The position numbers and the translations under genes were made by a program. Below are positions 13,251 through 27,498 of a stretch of 64,000 nt of DNA, one piece after another (the stretch's first letter is position 1; each line of letters starts with the position of its first letter). Location: assembly GCA_026261815.1 (NCBI GenBank), contig JAMPIT010000174.1:7812001-7876000 (forward strand), given 5' to 3'. This stretch comes from Monarcha castaneiventris obscurior. Its lineage: Eukaryota; Chordata; Aves; Passeriformes; Monarchidae. The notes under the pieces were generated by a model. That model had not been told where the DNA came from and made no database searches. It saw only the letters and a list, made by a program, of their open reading frames with translations.

Positions 13251-16200
13251 TATGCTTGAATTAAAAGTCAGATTTCCAGAGTTTAAAGTTGTCTTTGTTT
13301 CCAAAGCTCCAGAGTTCACAGATTACAGCTGTAGGGCTAATTTAGAGGGAAACATCTGAACTTTGTAAGGGCCCAACACTTCATTTGCTCTTATAAACAG
13401 TCACAGTGAAGGTTTGCAAATTCAGATGCTCTCGAGTGCTCTTGTATCTCCCAAGATACAGAGAAAAGAAAAATCAGTAAATTTACTCTCCAAACCCTGT
13501 CAAAGATGATGCAATATTTTAGTCCATGACTGCTGCATTTTATCTCTGCTGATGCAGCAGTCATAAATTCTATGAGCCACATTGGTAAGTGAAATGTTTG
13601 TTTTAGAGCGTGAGAATAACTATATATTTCCTCCTGCTGGAGAAGAACCATGGTGCCTTCAAACATTGCCTCTGGCTGACTGCCCCTAACACACAGGAAT
13701 GCTGTGTGATAGCACCTCAGAGCCCAGCAGCAGCCTTCGTTCCACACGCTGTGTCTGTGCTGTCAGCTCCCAGGATTCCACTGTGGATCTCACACTGTGT
13801 TTAAACAGTCACCTCAGTGTGAAAGATTTTGACATTTTCTTAAAAAGAAGTATGGAAAGTACACCCGAAGGGTCATATGAAGATAAAATAATTAACAGTA
13901 AATTAAAACAAATCCACCACTTCAAGCCTTCCGCTGGGACCCACACTGAGACCAGTGCACACAGGAGCCTGTTCCCAGTGTGGTCTCCCAAGGCCAGAGA
14001 GACCTGTGGATTAGATGCTCAGCCCAGACGCTCAGCACCAGCAGGAGAGCACTCCTGACACTGTGAGCACCATTCCTTCTCCGGGCAGTAGGACCTGGCA
14101 GGCACATTGAAGGGTTTGCTCTACACACTACATCTTGCTCCTAAATCCCACTTTTGTTTAGAAATGGAAACCTTCAGGTCACGATTGTTTTGAACCCCAA
14201 ACTCTTGACATTTATGGTAGAACACTTTCTGGATCCAGCAAGGATACATCATTTAAAGACTGTATTTCAGTCCTGCTGTGTAAAAGCCATCCCTGGAGGC
14301 ACAGCCTCTTCTCGGGATGGGCAGACCCTGTCTGCCATTGCCATGGGGACCTGCTGGTGTCAGCATGCATAGAGCTGGTGTGCAGGACAGGAATCAAGAA
14401 GAGTGTTATCACATCTTCACTTTCAAACACATGAAATTCACTGACTGTCTTTTAAAGCACACCAGATCTGAGCAGACTGATTTAGCCTCTATACATAACA
14501 CTGTTTGAACACATGCCTTTTTGCTTCTGCAATGTGAACCAGCCTTCTGCTGTCAGACTTCTAATTTCACATATTTAAACACCCTGATAGGTTAATAACA
14601 GTGTCTAGGATCATAACGCTTGTAACAGCTTCAAACTCCAGGCAACACTTCCTGATGTATCAGTGCACTTTACTTACTACGTAGATAATATTGTGTAATT
14701 TGCTCAGGGAAGATTTATATTATGGCTGACACTGATGAAATACATGCAAGATATCTAAGATTTGTAAATAAATATGCACAGGACCTCTAAAGCTGCAAGC
14801 ATGAATATTGTTAAAACATTGTCTCCCTTGTACACTCCAGGTAATATTAACTACTCAGACTGTGCTTCAACGTGTGACACTGCCAAACTTCAGTAATTTT
14901 GGCTGCAAAGGAATTTACTAAGTAAAGCTGCATGTGAAACACCCCCCTCAACATCAAAGACTGCGCTTGAGCTTAGATTTTACTACATGAATACACTGTA
15001 GAGAAAGACAACATGTATGAACCAGCCTGAGGTACTGAGAGTACAGTTTCTCAAAGTAAAGAAATAAGATATTCTTTTTTTTTTTTTTAATGGATAAACA
15101 TTTCATTGAAAAGCACCTGGGTGCAATTTCCTCTGGATTTGCATTCACCATGGGCCTATCTTTGCTTCTACTGAAGACAAGTGCAAAATTGATTGAATGG
15201 CACCAAGGTCAGTCCCTCTGCACACATTATAAAGTGAGTTTTATTTATAAACTTCATATAAAAATTGTTACAAGATGCAGTTTTCTTCATCCAAAAATAT
15301 TCAAGGTGAATAGTTATTCATGGCCACATGTAGGACATTTCTGGTACTTCAGCATCCAGGCTCAAGCTGCAGAAATATGATCCTTGTCTCAAATACCAGA
15401 GCTTCAAAGTCTCAAATGTGACTGTATCCATTCTGACCCTCACGTCCTCCCCAAACCAGTGCAGGGAGACTAAAAACTTTTGAGATGCATTTGTTCCATA
15501 AGGGGAGGGTTTTGCTATAGCCTATGGCCATAGCCTCTGCTGGAGGTACGTGGCTATGCAGATGCATTAGTTCTCCTTGGTCCATGACCTGGAGTGGATC
15601 CGTACATAGTAGCAGTAAGGGAAGTGACTAGGGGGAAGGATGTTTTAAAAATCTTTCCCCTTGATCTACTGACACAGTAATCATCTGTATTCATCAGAGA
15701 CTCAAAAGTACATGATCGCTATGGTCCTTCGGTTCTTTAAAAACTTGTGGGAAATAAGGTATGGAAATACACAAAATTATAACTGATGATTTTAAGTACA
15801 TCAGTTTTGGGTGCTTTAAACACTCAAGCAGATCTGATTAAGCAGCCAAACTCCCTAGCTATGTAAGAGGTTCTTGCTCATAACATTTCCAAATAAGATA
15901 GATTTCAGGATTTTTTTTAGCTCCTTCCAGTAATTCAATCTGACGTGCGTAAGAACAACCAGCAATCATATCATCAATGTACACAGAGATTAGGACAGAT
16001 AAATTGAACTGTTTACACTTCAACTGCAGTCCATGGAGATGTGATCAATTCAGTCAGTGGTGTCTGGGTGACAATTCCCTGATCAATGGTATGTGCCTGC
16101 TTCCAGGTCACCTGAATTGCTCTTCAGCTCCCACTGACTGTATTGACTGCATCCTCCATAACTGTACTGGGACTTACTGGACACTTGAGTGCATATGTGC

Positions 16201-16873
16201 CCCTCCACACAAGTATTAACTTGCAAGCTCAATCCTGCCCCTCCCCTGTTTTTGTCAACCCTGCATTTGAGCAAATGAGGGACAGCTCTGACTATGTTTG
16301 GAACAGAATCAAATTTTTGTTAAGAAAAAGATTATCAACTGGAATACATCCCTGCAAATTATCTGAAGCAATTCATAAGTGAGAAAAACTTTTTGAAGTA
16401 TGCCAGTGAATTAGAAGATACTTTCATTTTCTTCCAGGGTGTGCTTTTACTTTTGGTTTTGGTCTAATACAATTTTTCTGCAGTGTAAATCCAAACTGCA
16501 TGAAGTGCCATGAAGAAAGTCGTAGTGCTAAGTGTAGATGATGAAGGCCAAAGTACCCATGAACTATCAACAGCTTTGTAATTAATCAGAAATTTAGTCA
16601 TCACCCTAAGAGGTTTATTCATGTCTCTTCTGTCTCCCACTCCACAGTTTAGGGATTTATATTCCTTTGCTGTAGAAATAATAGGCCAGGCAGCAAAGGT
16701 AGACATTTGCTATTGTAAAGAAAACAAATACTTTGGCTCCAGCTGTGTTAAAAATGTTATCTCTGCCCTGGTAAACAAACTGTGTATAGATGAGCCAGGA
16801 TTTGGATGTTCTTATGCTCTGGATAGATCCTGAATACCCCAGTGTGTAACTATAATCATATTAGAAGGAACTG
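13251..16873. other. Unique noncoding DNA with a T14 run
   Basis: No supported gene. Open frames of up to 119 codons at 13391-14058 overlap on both strands and look like chance. A T14 homopolymer lies at 15075-15088; no retrocopy body with a poly(A) signal is evident beside it. A donor-like ATTG/GTAAGTG occurs near 13584-13592 but has no convincing exon. Confidence 0.5.
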
Positions 16874-17446
16874 GTAGCAGAAACGGTGTGTCCAGTAGAA
16901 CCAGGGCTCCCCTGTGCTCAGCTGGTGAAGCCACATCTCGAATCCTGTGTTCAGTTTTGAGCCCCTCCCTACAAGAAGGACATTGAGGTGCTGCAGTGTG
17001 TCCAGAGAAGGGAACAGAGCTGGGGAAGGGTCTGGAGCACAAGTCTGATGAGGAGGAGTGGAGGGAGCTGGGGGTGTTCAGCCTGGGGAAAAGGAGGCTC
17101 AGGGGTGACCTTATCACTCTCTACAACTGCCTGAAAGGAGGCTGTAGCCAGGTGGGGGTTGGTCTGTTCTCCCAAACAGCAAGCAACAGGATAAGAGGGA
17201 ATTGCCTTAAGTTGTACCAGGGGAGGTTTAGATTGGATAATAGGTAAATTTTTTTTACTGGAATTCCAAGGACTGGAAGAGGCTGTCCATGGAAGCGGTG
17301 GAGCCACAATCCCTGTTGGTATTTAAAAGGTGTGTAGATATGGCTCTTAGGGACGTCGTTTAGTTGTGGACTTGGCAGTTCTGGGTTGATGCCTGGATCT
17401 GATCTTAAAGGTCTTTTTCAACCATAATCATTCTATGAATCTATGA
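16874..17446 (+). mobile_element. CR1 LINE, 5'-truncated 3' end
   Basis: CR1 is the dominant non-LTR retrotransposon of birds. This copy keeps the end of the reverse-transcriptase ORF and the 3' UTR. Recognisable landmarks are the CAGAGAAGGG section (17001-17030), the CTTATCACTCTCTACAACTG section (17110-17129), the GGGGAGGTTTAGATTGGATA section (17220-17239), and the GATCTTAAAGGTC section ending in the ATTCTATG-type tail (17430-17446). It is truncated at its 5' end, as is usual for CR1, and carries small indels and substitutions that break the frame. The same landmarks recur in the copy at 50060-51408, so the two can be aligned directly. Open frames read antisense through it are shadows. Confidence 0.93.
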
Positions 17447-19329
17447 ATTTGATGTTATTCCATTTATAGTTCTTACCTTATAGCATTGTCTTTTTCGACA
17501 GTTTACAATTTCTGAATAAATAATTGTTCAGCATGTCTAATCTTTTTAAAAAAGGTTTATAGGTAAAGCCTACTTAAGCCTTCTTAAATATGACTCTTTT
17601 TATGTTTCTAGAGTTTACAGTTCCTTCAGCATATCTGTTTCCAAAGTACGTGAGGTTCCATTTATATACCAACCGTACAGAAATCTGATCTCATACTGGG
17701 CAGTCACAGTGGAGTTAGTCTAATATTTAAAATAAAATAATGATTGTAAAATAAATTTAATATAATGTTAACAGAATATGGGCTATAGTAAATTGATGTA
17801 GCTGGAAGGAATTAGAAGGCAGATAGCTTTAGAGAGAGAAGATGGCAGTTCAGCTTTGTCAGCCAAGGGGTATCTCAGACACTTCTGTTCAACAACTGCT
17901 TTTCTTTTTCCGGTCAAAGTCCTCTTCACCTACATGCAAACACCTCAGTGGTATTCAAGCAACAAGCAGATTTTGGTCACAAAATGCATGATCATTTGCT
18001 GTGTAATAAACTGTGTGCTTAAACTCGTGCATTGGAAAGGTTTACATGTTGTGCTCATGGGAAGCAGTATCAATTAAACCAGATTTTAGTATTTTATTTG
18101 GTTAAGCTAATATTTCTAATATAGAAGCACTGTTCCAGTATATTACATCTGAAAAGAAAAACATTACTGCAGGCATTGCTCTTGTGTCTTTGGAATTTTT
18201 TGTCCCTGATGGAGTTAAGGAGAATGTATATTAGTGTGAGATGTATTCTGTTATTCTCCAGCCTTGCAAAAATGCTCAGTATGGCCCCAAAAGACTATTT
18301 GCTTCTGTATAAGTTGTGTCCAAACATTTAAATTGAAATGCACTCTGTGAATGCTAATTTCAAATTCAGAAATATCATCAAAGTTGGAGTGGAAAAATTT
18401 TGTGGACTTTGGATTTTCCTTCTTTTGATCTGTCTCCACTGCCCTAGAGCCATTCATGTAATTGTGTTTTCTCTTCAATTAGTACCAAACCATTAATGGT
18501 ATCTTGGATACATCACATGCAAATCCTAAAGCGAATTTAAACAAAAAAGGACAATGCACTGAAATTGCAAGGGGAAGTAAGTCACAGCAGATGGGGAGAC
18601 CATAAACAAATTTCTTAACACTTTTTCAGTTTGCATTCTCAAAAAGTAAAATTTTCTTCTGACAAATATTTGTTTTCTTTGAATGGAAAATAACGAAGAG
18701 AAAGTGATTTTGGTTTGTGAGTTATGCAAAGGTAACTCCCAGGAGTGGGACCTAAGCAATAAAAATCACAGGGATTCCAAGCCAAACAGATGTGCCCCTA
18801 CTACTACAGTAGTTTGGGAAATAATTTTTAAAAAAGTAGTTATACACTCATTACATCAGTGCTGTGTTCCTATTAAAAGATACATTTCCTGTACACAATT
18901 CTTTTAGATTATGAGTGATGGTCTGTTTTCCAGCTAGAAGAAATTATTTATTTTGGCAACAGATTCTGTCGTGCAATTTGTCAAGCTCTAGTTTGATGCT
19001 AGTTATTAACTACAACATTATGGTTTTGACTGTAATTCAAAACTAGAAAATTAAATGTGGAATTCAGGTAACATCTCTAACTCAACAACCATAACACAGA
19101 TTTTGAGCTACTACAGGCAGTGTTTTGCCTATAGCACCTGCACACCTGCACACACATAGCTCTGCCTGTGCTATATGTGTGACATATGCTTACTGAAATG
19201 GCAAATTTAACCTGTAGATTTGTGGATTTAGTGTCCCTTAACTAATAATGTTCCTTAGTAGGATATTACTGGAACTGATGTCATTACAGCATAATGATGC
19301 CATTAAAGCTTTACACATAAAAGAACATC

Positions 19330-19354
19330 ATGGATATATCACTGATATATCCAT
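19330..19354. repeat. 25-bp near-perfect palindrome
   Basis: ATGGATATATCA (19330-19341), one spacer base C, then its exact reverse complement (19343-19354). An E-box-like CATATG overlaps the right edge (19352-19357). It could be a dimer-binding site or simply AT-rich symmetry. Confidence 0.9.
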
Positions 19355-21537
19355 ATGGTCAATTTATTCTTCAGGACATCTAGACTCATAATTGAGATTA
19401 TGAGAAGTCTGAGCAAATTCGAGACTGTATTCCTTGCAAATAATTTGAAATATTTTCACACAGATGTTTCAGTTAATGCTGTAATGGAAAGAAACAGCTA
19501 CATAAAGTGTTTTCAGGGGGATGGTAGATAATTCCAATTTGTAATCTCTAATGGGAATAACCAATGAACTCAAGCTTTAGCAGCCACTCTTAAATTTATC
19601 TTCATTAGCACTTTCCAAACAGACTTTTGCCCAAACATTCTACAAATTATAAAGCCTACTGAGCTACAGCCACTTTATCCAGCATTTTCATTCAGTACCT
19701 CCAGGTACTGAGGTTTTTTTGCACAGAAAGCATAAATTTGTGCCAAATTTTCTCTTTGACTAAAAAAACTCCCAAACCCAATTTTACAATGCTACTGTAC
19801 CACATGTTTAGCTTTCCTCCTGGTTCCTCCTCTGGCCCAACAAGGGTGGACACAGAACGACTTTTGTCCTTGAATTAAAGATCTCTGCCTCAATGTGCAG
19901 TGTGCTGCTGGGATCAAGTGTGATGACTGTTTACCCTGTGCTATTAAGCTGTTGATCAGGCTGCGGGAATTGACAATTGAGAATTGTATATCAGTCAGTT
20001 CAAATGAGCTAAGCATCACTTGATTAAACAGTAAAGTCTAAACACACCGTGCAGGGAATAGAAAAAAAGTGGGTTTCCCTGGTGTCAATTCATTCAATTC
20101 AGAGCTTGTGAAATAGGCAGTAGTTAGCAGCATGGACTCTCCTGTACGTTACTTGTCATACAGCATTGAAAAAGAAAGACACTTCTGCTGATTCAAAGAG
20201 TCTGCTGCATAGGAATGCACGTGATTTCCTACCCAAGACAAGGCAGGGAGATGGTAGAAGGAAAGCTGATAAAGACAAGGGTGGCAACAAGATGATGGCT
20301 TTAACTAATCATGTCCTGGACAGATGCTGAATTCAGAGAATTCAACATGAACAATGTGCTACAGATACAAAAGACGATAATTTGAGAATACTTTACAAAC
20401 ACCACTATTTTGTGTGTTAGTTCGAAGGTAAGTGCTGTGAACTGAAAACGTTGGTTAGTATTTAATCCAGTAGCATTAAAAACATGGGCTTTTTAGGGAG
20501 TAGCAGAACAAGGCAATGTTTTTACAGCTTTATCACTAGCTATATTTTACAGCTATATCACTAACTCTCAGATACAAGACCTCACCATCTCCAAGTCTCT
20601 TATTCTTTCTCTTCAAATTCACCAAGCAGAAAGAGGTCTCCTCACTCCTTTATACTCCAGCTGCCGACCAGATAAAACACAGCAGATGCTGCAACTGGTT
20701 GTCAGCTCCATGCTGAGAACCATGTGTTTATTGATTTGTCAGTACACAGGTTGTCACCCACCAACCATAGGGTCAAGCTGATAACCACTGGGCTCTCACT
20801 GCTGTTTTTCATCCAGTGATTATACTAATTTGGGACTCTTTTGTGAAACCACTCAGTGTCAGACCTCTCAGGAAGACAGGGTATTTAGGTCTCTTCTCTT
20901 GTGTTAGATCTGACTGAAGTGTGCCCATTGGTAATAACATTTCTGAGAGAGATGTGACAGCATAGTACATAGATAGATAGACAGTAGGACAGCAAGATTG
21001 CACATGCCTCATTTCAAGGGGAAGCCAAGCTAAAATCTTGTTATACAGAAGAGTCCATAAGGTAATTTTGTTAAATATCACACAAAGCTAAACTGAAAGA
21101 TGTCTGCATCTCTTTTTTTAATGTGGCATATCTAACAGAGCTTCATGTGTTTCTGCATGTGACAGCCTAGATGGGCACTTGTAGGGCAACCCAAAACACA
21201 GGTTCTCTGAATAAATCACCCTGCAAGCACCTTCTCTGTCCTCCCAGTATTTACTGGAGAGAGCCTCCTATACAGATACAACTAGGAAAAAGGAATCTGA
21301 TCCAAATTGACTCATGTGACTGAGTTTTAAACAAAGTGTCTTTAACATGCAGAAGGCTATTTAAGTGCTAAGAAAGAAATTATATTTTCAAATTTTATTT
21401 GGTGCAACCTAAATAAATTTGCTGTATCCTTTACTTGTATTGCTTTCAAGTTTATTACTTAAGAGGAAGGACAGTTGACTTTTCACTGTGATGTCTTCTC
21501 AGATAAAATCTCTTTGTTCAGGGGAAAGGAGTTATCT

Positions 21538-21579
21538 ATTAATTAAATATTATCAACTAATTATTAATTAAATATTATC
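21538..21579. repeat. 17-bp direct repeat, two copies
   Basis: The 17-mer ATTAATTAAATATTATC occurs at 21538-21554 and exactly again at 21563-21579, separated by 8 bases. The unit is rich in TAAT homeodomain-type cores. It looks like a local tandem duplication. Confidence 0.9.
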
Positions 21580-22741
21580 TGTCACATAGAAAAACTTCCT
21601 TACTATTCCTGGACAGGACATTTTTATTTGTCAAAATCTAAAAAGGCTTATTTGTAAGCCTAAAAATAAATGGTCACCAGCCAATAACCCCATGCCAGGC
21701 CTAGATTTTGAAAAACATGAAATGTTTCCTAATCCAGAGAAATCGCCCTGCTCTCTTTTAGGTGAGAAAAAAATCCCAAAGCAACATTCTTTGAAGGCCT
21801 ATTCATCTTCTTTTGTACTTTTTCTGTCAAAGGATACCTGACACAAGGAAATTACTTTTTGATCTAAAATGGCAGTTTCTGTCTCCTATAACAGACACAT
21901 GCCAGGAGAGAACATGCTGGTGATGTTGGTGTCAGAGCAGCATAAAGCAGTTGAGAAAACTGAAGAGACTAATTTCTGCCTTTTGAGGGATTCTGTAACA
22001 TAATTTGATAAAACTCATAATAAACTCCCTTTTGCCTTTTCTCTTTTGCACAGCAGGAATATCTGTAAAATAAGCAATTCACAATCTCTAAGTACAAAAA
22101 ATGTTGCCAGCCAAGGCAGTGCCATCATAGAAGTATGATGGAAAGAACCACACAGTGCCAACATTTAATGACACTTACTTCCAACCATTCTGCTGCAATG
22201 CTGGAGTAGATGTAAAACTCTCCATGTAACCAATTTCATGGTCCAGGTGGAATGAAATGCAACGTATATTAAGCACACATTACGAGAGGGGAGAAGCAAT
22301 GAGATTTGTAATATTTTCAGCTGTAACCTTCTAAAATGGGATGGGCTAAATACAGCCTCTGGGCAAGAGAAATCATTGCATCCACACCAGCCCTGGAAGA
22401 GGCAGAGGGTGGAAGTATAAATGTGAGAAAGTACTTATCCTGCAAGATGCCCTCATTACTTTGCTGGCAAAGGGGCCTCTGAAACTGTTCCATAACCACC
22501 CCAACTTGTGCTACTACAGGTAAGAAAGCTGCCATCATTCATTTGTTGCTGAAGACAGAATGTAACTTATGACCCCTCAAAGTAAAATTTTCCTATGTAT
22601 TCAGAATATCCAATTACCTTGCTTGAGATTACAAAGACGTAAATCAAATATTCATCAAATTTTATACAAAAATTGTATCTTCAGTAATCAAGCACAGTAA
22701 TTTTTCCCCAGTTTCACTTCTGTTGTACAAAAGTTCTTCTC

Positions 22742-22968
22742 TGTGCTGGTTTTGACTGGGATAGTTACACCTGCCTGCGAGAAGTGGTGAATGAATTGTT
22801 TTGTTTTGCTCGTGTGCATAAGACTTTTCCTTTACCTATTAAATGGTCTTTATCCAACACACAGGTTTTTTCAGGTTTACTCTTCTAATTCTTTCCCCCA
22901 TCCCACTGCAGGAAAGTGAGTGAGTGGCTGTGTGAGGATCAGTTTATGTCTGGGCTTAAACCATGACA
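22742..22968 (+). mobile_element. Solo ERVL-type LTR, internally shortened
   Basis: The left edge TGTGCTGGTTTTGACTGGGA and the right edge with CCCCCATCCCACTGC (22897-22911) and TTAAACCATGACA (22956-22968) match the termini of a widespread avian ERVL-like LTR family. The poly(A)-signal variant ATTAAA is at 22838-22843. At about 227 bp it is much shorter than the roughly 500-600 bp I remember for the family, so most of the U3 between GGGATAG and GCGAGAAGTGG appears missing. TCTTCT lies just outside both ends (22735-22740 and 22969-22974), with one extra base on the left, and probably marks the target duplication. There is no internal retroviral sequence on either side, so this is a solo LTR. 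Confidence 0.8.
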
Positions 22969-25900
22969 TCTTCTAATTCTTTAAAAAATACAAACATGCA
23001 CACAGTGAAATGTTGCCATTTTTATGTAATTAATAAGGATATGTTTTTTTTTCTCAGACAATAGCTCACTGATCCCCTCTAACCTTTATCACAGTAAAAA
23101 AGCAATAAGGCACCATGTTTAACATCAGAAATTCGCACCTGAGTCACAGAAGGTCACAGTAACCAGGGAAACTGAACAGTGGCATGGACAGGTTTTCATT
23201 GAAGCATGGATGGGAGGAGAATTAATATGATTATTACAGGATACTGGCTTTTGAACAATACCAGTTCATCATTTACTTTTGATGGTGAGGAAGAATTTTG
23301 TGTCTAGGGAGAAGCATTCAAAGGCAAGTATTTTGGTGAGGGCTATACAGAGTTTCTAAATGGATGGGATTTTCTACAGGTGAAAATGTCTTTGTCACAA
23401 ACCATGATGGATGATGTTCTTGCCTGACAGGCATGTGGGGATGGTGGTCACAGCAGAGTCCCCTACCAACAGACACAGGAGCTGGGCTGTGGATTGCCAC
23501 CATGAGCCATTTTCCTTCCTTTATGTAGCCCTCAGCTGTGACTGAATAATGAGAATATATTAAAGATGTTCTTGGCAGCTGCTTCTACAGCTGGTAATGC
23601 AGGGAAGGATGAAGCCCTGCTCTGACAGCAGTTTCAAGAGCATTGTCCACTGCTAGTGATGCTCTCCTGTGGCAGACATGCACCCAGGCAACAATGCTGG
23701 CAGCAACCTGACAACCAGAAAAGCAAGACTAGGAAAAATAATGCATATTACCTGCATATTATTTCATCCTCCTCTTGGTGAACAAAGTGCATTCTCCCAC
23801 AGTGATCTGCCAATGGTGGGATGGGGAAACAGACCCCTCCCAGCAGTTTCTTCCTCTCCAAGGGCTGACACGGGTCCACATCTGCTCTCCTGCCACCACA
23901 GGCTGCCTATCACCCATTACACACTTCCCAGTCATCAGCCTGTGGAGGGTACCTGACCTGGGCACCACGACCTCTGGGTGAACTGCTGGGGCTAGCAGTA
24001 GCCTTTTGCCAGTAACTGATGCTGTCCAGCAGGAACCAGAGTTACTGGTGTGGTTCCTCAGAATATGGAGAACTCCTGCAAGGATTACCCCGCTCAGTGG
24101 CATCTGTGCTGCCTCACATGAAGATCCAGGAGAAGAGCTTCTCCTCTCAGCCTGTTGTCTGTGGCTGTGAAAAGGAAGCACACCCAGCAAGTGACTCATC
24201 CTGCACAGCTCAGGCACTGATCCCAGCACGGCAAACTCTCTCCTTGGAGGTACAAACCTTCACTCCCTCCATTATTGATGAGGAAGCCCAGTTTATACTA
24301 CATTAATTTTCTGAAAGCAAGGCCTGATGAGATGGCTTTCGGCCTTAGCTTTCCACTGAGCAAAGTATCAGCTTTTTAATTCACACTGCAATACATAGCA
24401 TATACAGGACTGTACAGAGGACTCCCACAGCCTTTGCGCTGCTTCTGCCCTTTTGGGACATTTACTTGCAGAAAACTACTTTTTGAGCAAGGCTGGTCAG
24501 TTTGCTGGTTTGAAGAAGCCACCAGTCTATAAACTTTCTAAAAAGTAAAATATATATAATGAAGCCTTTCTGAGTTATCTTCTTCTTCATTAGATGAGAG
24601 AACAGCAGCTGTGTATCTACCTGATTGTAATATTTAGATCACCTCAGAGGGCAGTAGAAAATAAAATGATTTTCCCCTACAAACACCTGAACATTGGAAT
24701 TTTCAGAACTAAAATTTTCCAAAGATGCCAAATATTTGCGTCAACAATAAAACAGAGGAATAGGTACATGGCAAGGTTTGGACAGGGCATAGGACAAAAG
24801 GAGTTTAGATTTTTAAATTTTTTTTTTATTTGCAACCTTTCTTCAAATGTGGAACCCGAGAGGGAAGAAGGAATTAGAGAGGAATGACAGAGATCCTGGG
24901 TTGAAGAGGAAGCCATGAATTATAGCATGTGGGTCTTGAACATTTCCTCATGTAAACTGTCTCCCTGGAGCTCCAGTCCCAGTGGGGGCCTTTAATTGCT
25001 ATGTGAAAGCAAGTAATATTAATTGAATCGAGTATGTATTCACTTGCTGTGAGTATCAGGCCAGTAAAACCTCATCACTCAAATGTTCATGTGAAGTAAA
25101 CACTGAGTGCAAGTCAGCCCAAAATGGATTAGTTATCTGAAACTATAAACTGATCAAAAGGAATTTTTCTGTAATGTTTGATTCATTTTTATTAACCAGA
25201 GCAAATGAAAACTTTCCTCAGAAAAGCAAATTCTTAGTAAGTCCTTCTCTATTCAACTGATTTTTTATAAGGATAGCATGCCAATACAAGACCCAAAGCT
25301 TGAAACGGCTCTTTAGACATAAGAAAGATTTGTTAGTTTCCAATGCAGAAATATATCTAAATTGCTTATTTTTAACTTTCTGTGTTTTAAAAGCAGTGAA
25401 GAGAGGAAAAAAGCCTTTTTCTCTCCCATGCAGAAGGATTACAAGGTATTCTTTGCTTGCAATACCCCTTGGAATAATTTGTAAAGGTAATTACAGGAAA
25501 AGATCTCTGAAGACTTAGATTCAGTATTCTCCCAATTTCCAACAACAAAAACTTTGAAAGTTTCCACTAATTTTTAGCAAGTTGTTAATTATTATATCAA
25601 AGTGTCCTAAAAGTAAAGTAACAGCTGTGTAATTTGCCATAGAAAAGGTTTTAATCTGAATTAGTTACTTTTTTCCTTTATTTCTCTCGTCTATTCACTA
25701 TACCAACAAAAGCCAAAAACTGATCAGAGATGCTAAATCCCTGCAAGCCACTTGAGTTACCTTTCTAGCCTTCCATCAGGCTTTGTGATGAAGTATATTC
25801 ATCCAGAAACTGCTGGTTGTAAATTATTGAGCTGAAACTTTTAGACGGATGTGTCTCTAGGAGAATTTAGTGTATATATCCATTCACCCAGGCCACACAT

Positions 25901-27482
25901 TAGCCCCCAGTTTATTTTCTGTTCAAGGTTCACATAAAAAATTGCACCTCCCATTTCTAGATGCCTGCATGTGACAAAAAGAAACTCAGTAAGAACCAAA
26001 ACTATAGTATCCTTATAATGGAGTCCTGGGTCAATGCAACGGCTCATTTTGGCACACGGCTTTTGTGATGTCTCCACACTGACTTGGGCAAACCATCATG
26101 AGTTTAACTTTGGCAGAGAAAAACCAAAATTTTTTTCCAAAATAAAAATTGTACTCAGAGGCTACAAGATGATTAGGGGAGTCAGGGGACCAGTAGCTCT
26201 GCTGTGGGTAGCAATATCTCTCACACTCAGGAAACAAAGGAGCCTTCTGGAAGCAAGTGCCCTTCATTGCCATCCAATCACCCAGCTAAATGGAGAGAGC
26301 TCTGAAAATTATTGAAAAGGTTAAAAAACTAGATCTGAAGTAATAACTCTATGTGATAGCTTGAAATATGTGTTCATCTGTTCTCTGCTGCCACACAAAT
26401 AACAAGAGCTGCAGATAAGCATGTTTCCTACTCCTCATGGAATACCACTGCTTTAGCACAGAGAGCAGCCTAGTGACTCAGGGCACAGCCAAGCAGCCAG
26501 GACCCTGCAGACTCAGAGCCTACTTCCTACCACAGGGAGCCAAAGACACACTCTAATCCAGAGGATTTGCTTCCACATTCCTGTATCTTCAAGTGATAAG
26601 TTCAGTATTGGGTTTACTAAACAGGCATTGGAATTATGAATGCCACTGCTGAGCTTGTGTAATCAGGCTGAAGATAGCTTAATGCAATGACTACTTTGCT
26701 AGAGATTTCAATGACTACCTTCACAGTCCCCCCATAACACCTGGGATTATACCAGGGATCATCAAACAACCTGGAATCACTTTAAAAGAGTTGCTAAGAA
26801 CTCAAGCTGAAGCAGGCGTACATTAGCAGATTTTCTTACCAAACAGAGTCATACAGGACCACTCAGGTGGCACAGAAGCACAGACTGAATGAAAACCCAA
26901 AACCAAACAGACCTGAAATTTCTTAGAGTGAATGTCTACCCTTACAACTCCTCCTGCATGGAGGATGTTGAGTTTGGTCCAGGTTTTAATCTGGAGGACA
27001 ACTGGGGAGACAGCTTGAGGCATCAGGAGATACCTGCAAGTGATAGGATTTTTCCTGATAATCATACACAATACAAAATTGTGCTTCTTCTAGTCAAGAC
27101 AAAAAGCAGATTTTCATTCCATGATTGCTACTTAGAATTGTGAACCTACTATTTTTTTTCTCAAAAACCATCCCATTAGCATTAACAGTGCTATTTATAT
27201 ATCTGCAAGGCTTACTAGTGTGATTAAGAGTTGCTGGATTAGGGTGTGTGTTTGCAGTGTGATCTTTATTTCAGGTGCGTGGGAGCAGAGTCCTGAGATG
27301 GCACAGAGATGTTGGTGTGAAATGCTGAGGAAAGAGCATCTGCTGAGCTCTGTGAAAAACAGATAAAGAAATAAGGGAGAGATAGAGCAGATGAATGGGC
27401 AGAATGATAAAATAGTCTCATAACAAGCCCCAGACATTTGACTATTTATTTTGAATTATTTTAGTTTTGATAGCCCCCAAAG

Positions 27483-27498
27483 AGCACTTTAAAGTGCT
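27483..27498. repeat. 16-bp perfect palindrome
   Basis: AGCACTTTAAAGTGCT reads identically on both strands. It sits in an AT-rich tract (27430-27600) that also holds several TAATT and ATTAAT cores. Confidence 0.9.

Larger units (their letters stand above)
17447..22741. other. Unique AT-rich noncoding DNA
   Basis: No gene supported. It contains the palindrome at 19330-19354, a short (GATA)n at 20969-20980 and the 17-bp direct repeat at 21538-21579. Open frames are at most 90 codons and unrecognised. Confidence 0.55.

Noticed and set aside
16812..17117. Minus-strand 101-codon open frame, similar to the one at 50776-51087
   Set aside because: The two resemble each other because both are antisense readings of the same CR1 3' region; not a gene family.
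23759..24229. 156-codon minus-strand open frame
   Set aside because: Two plus-strand frames are open over the same GC-richer DNA, pointing to composition, not coding.
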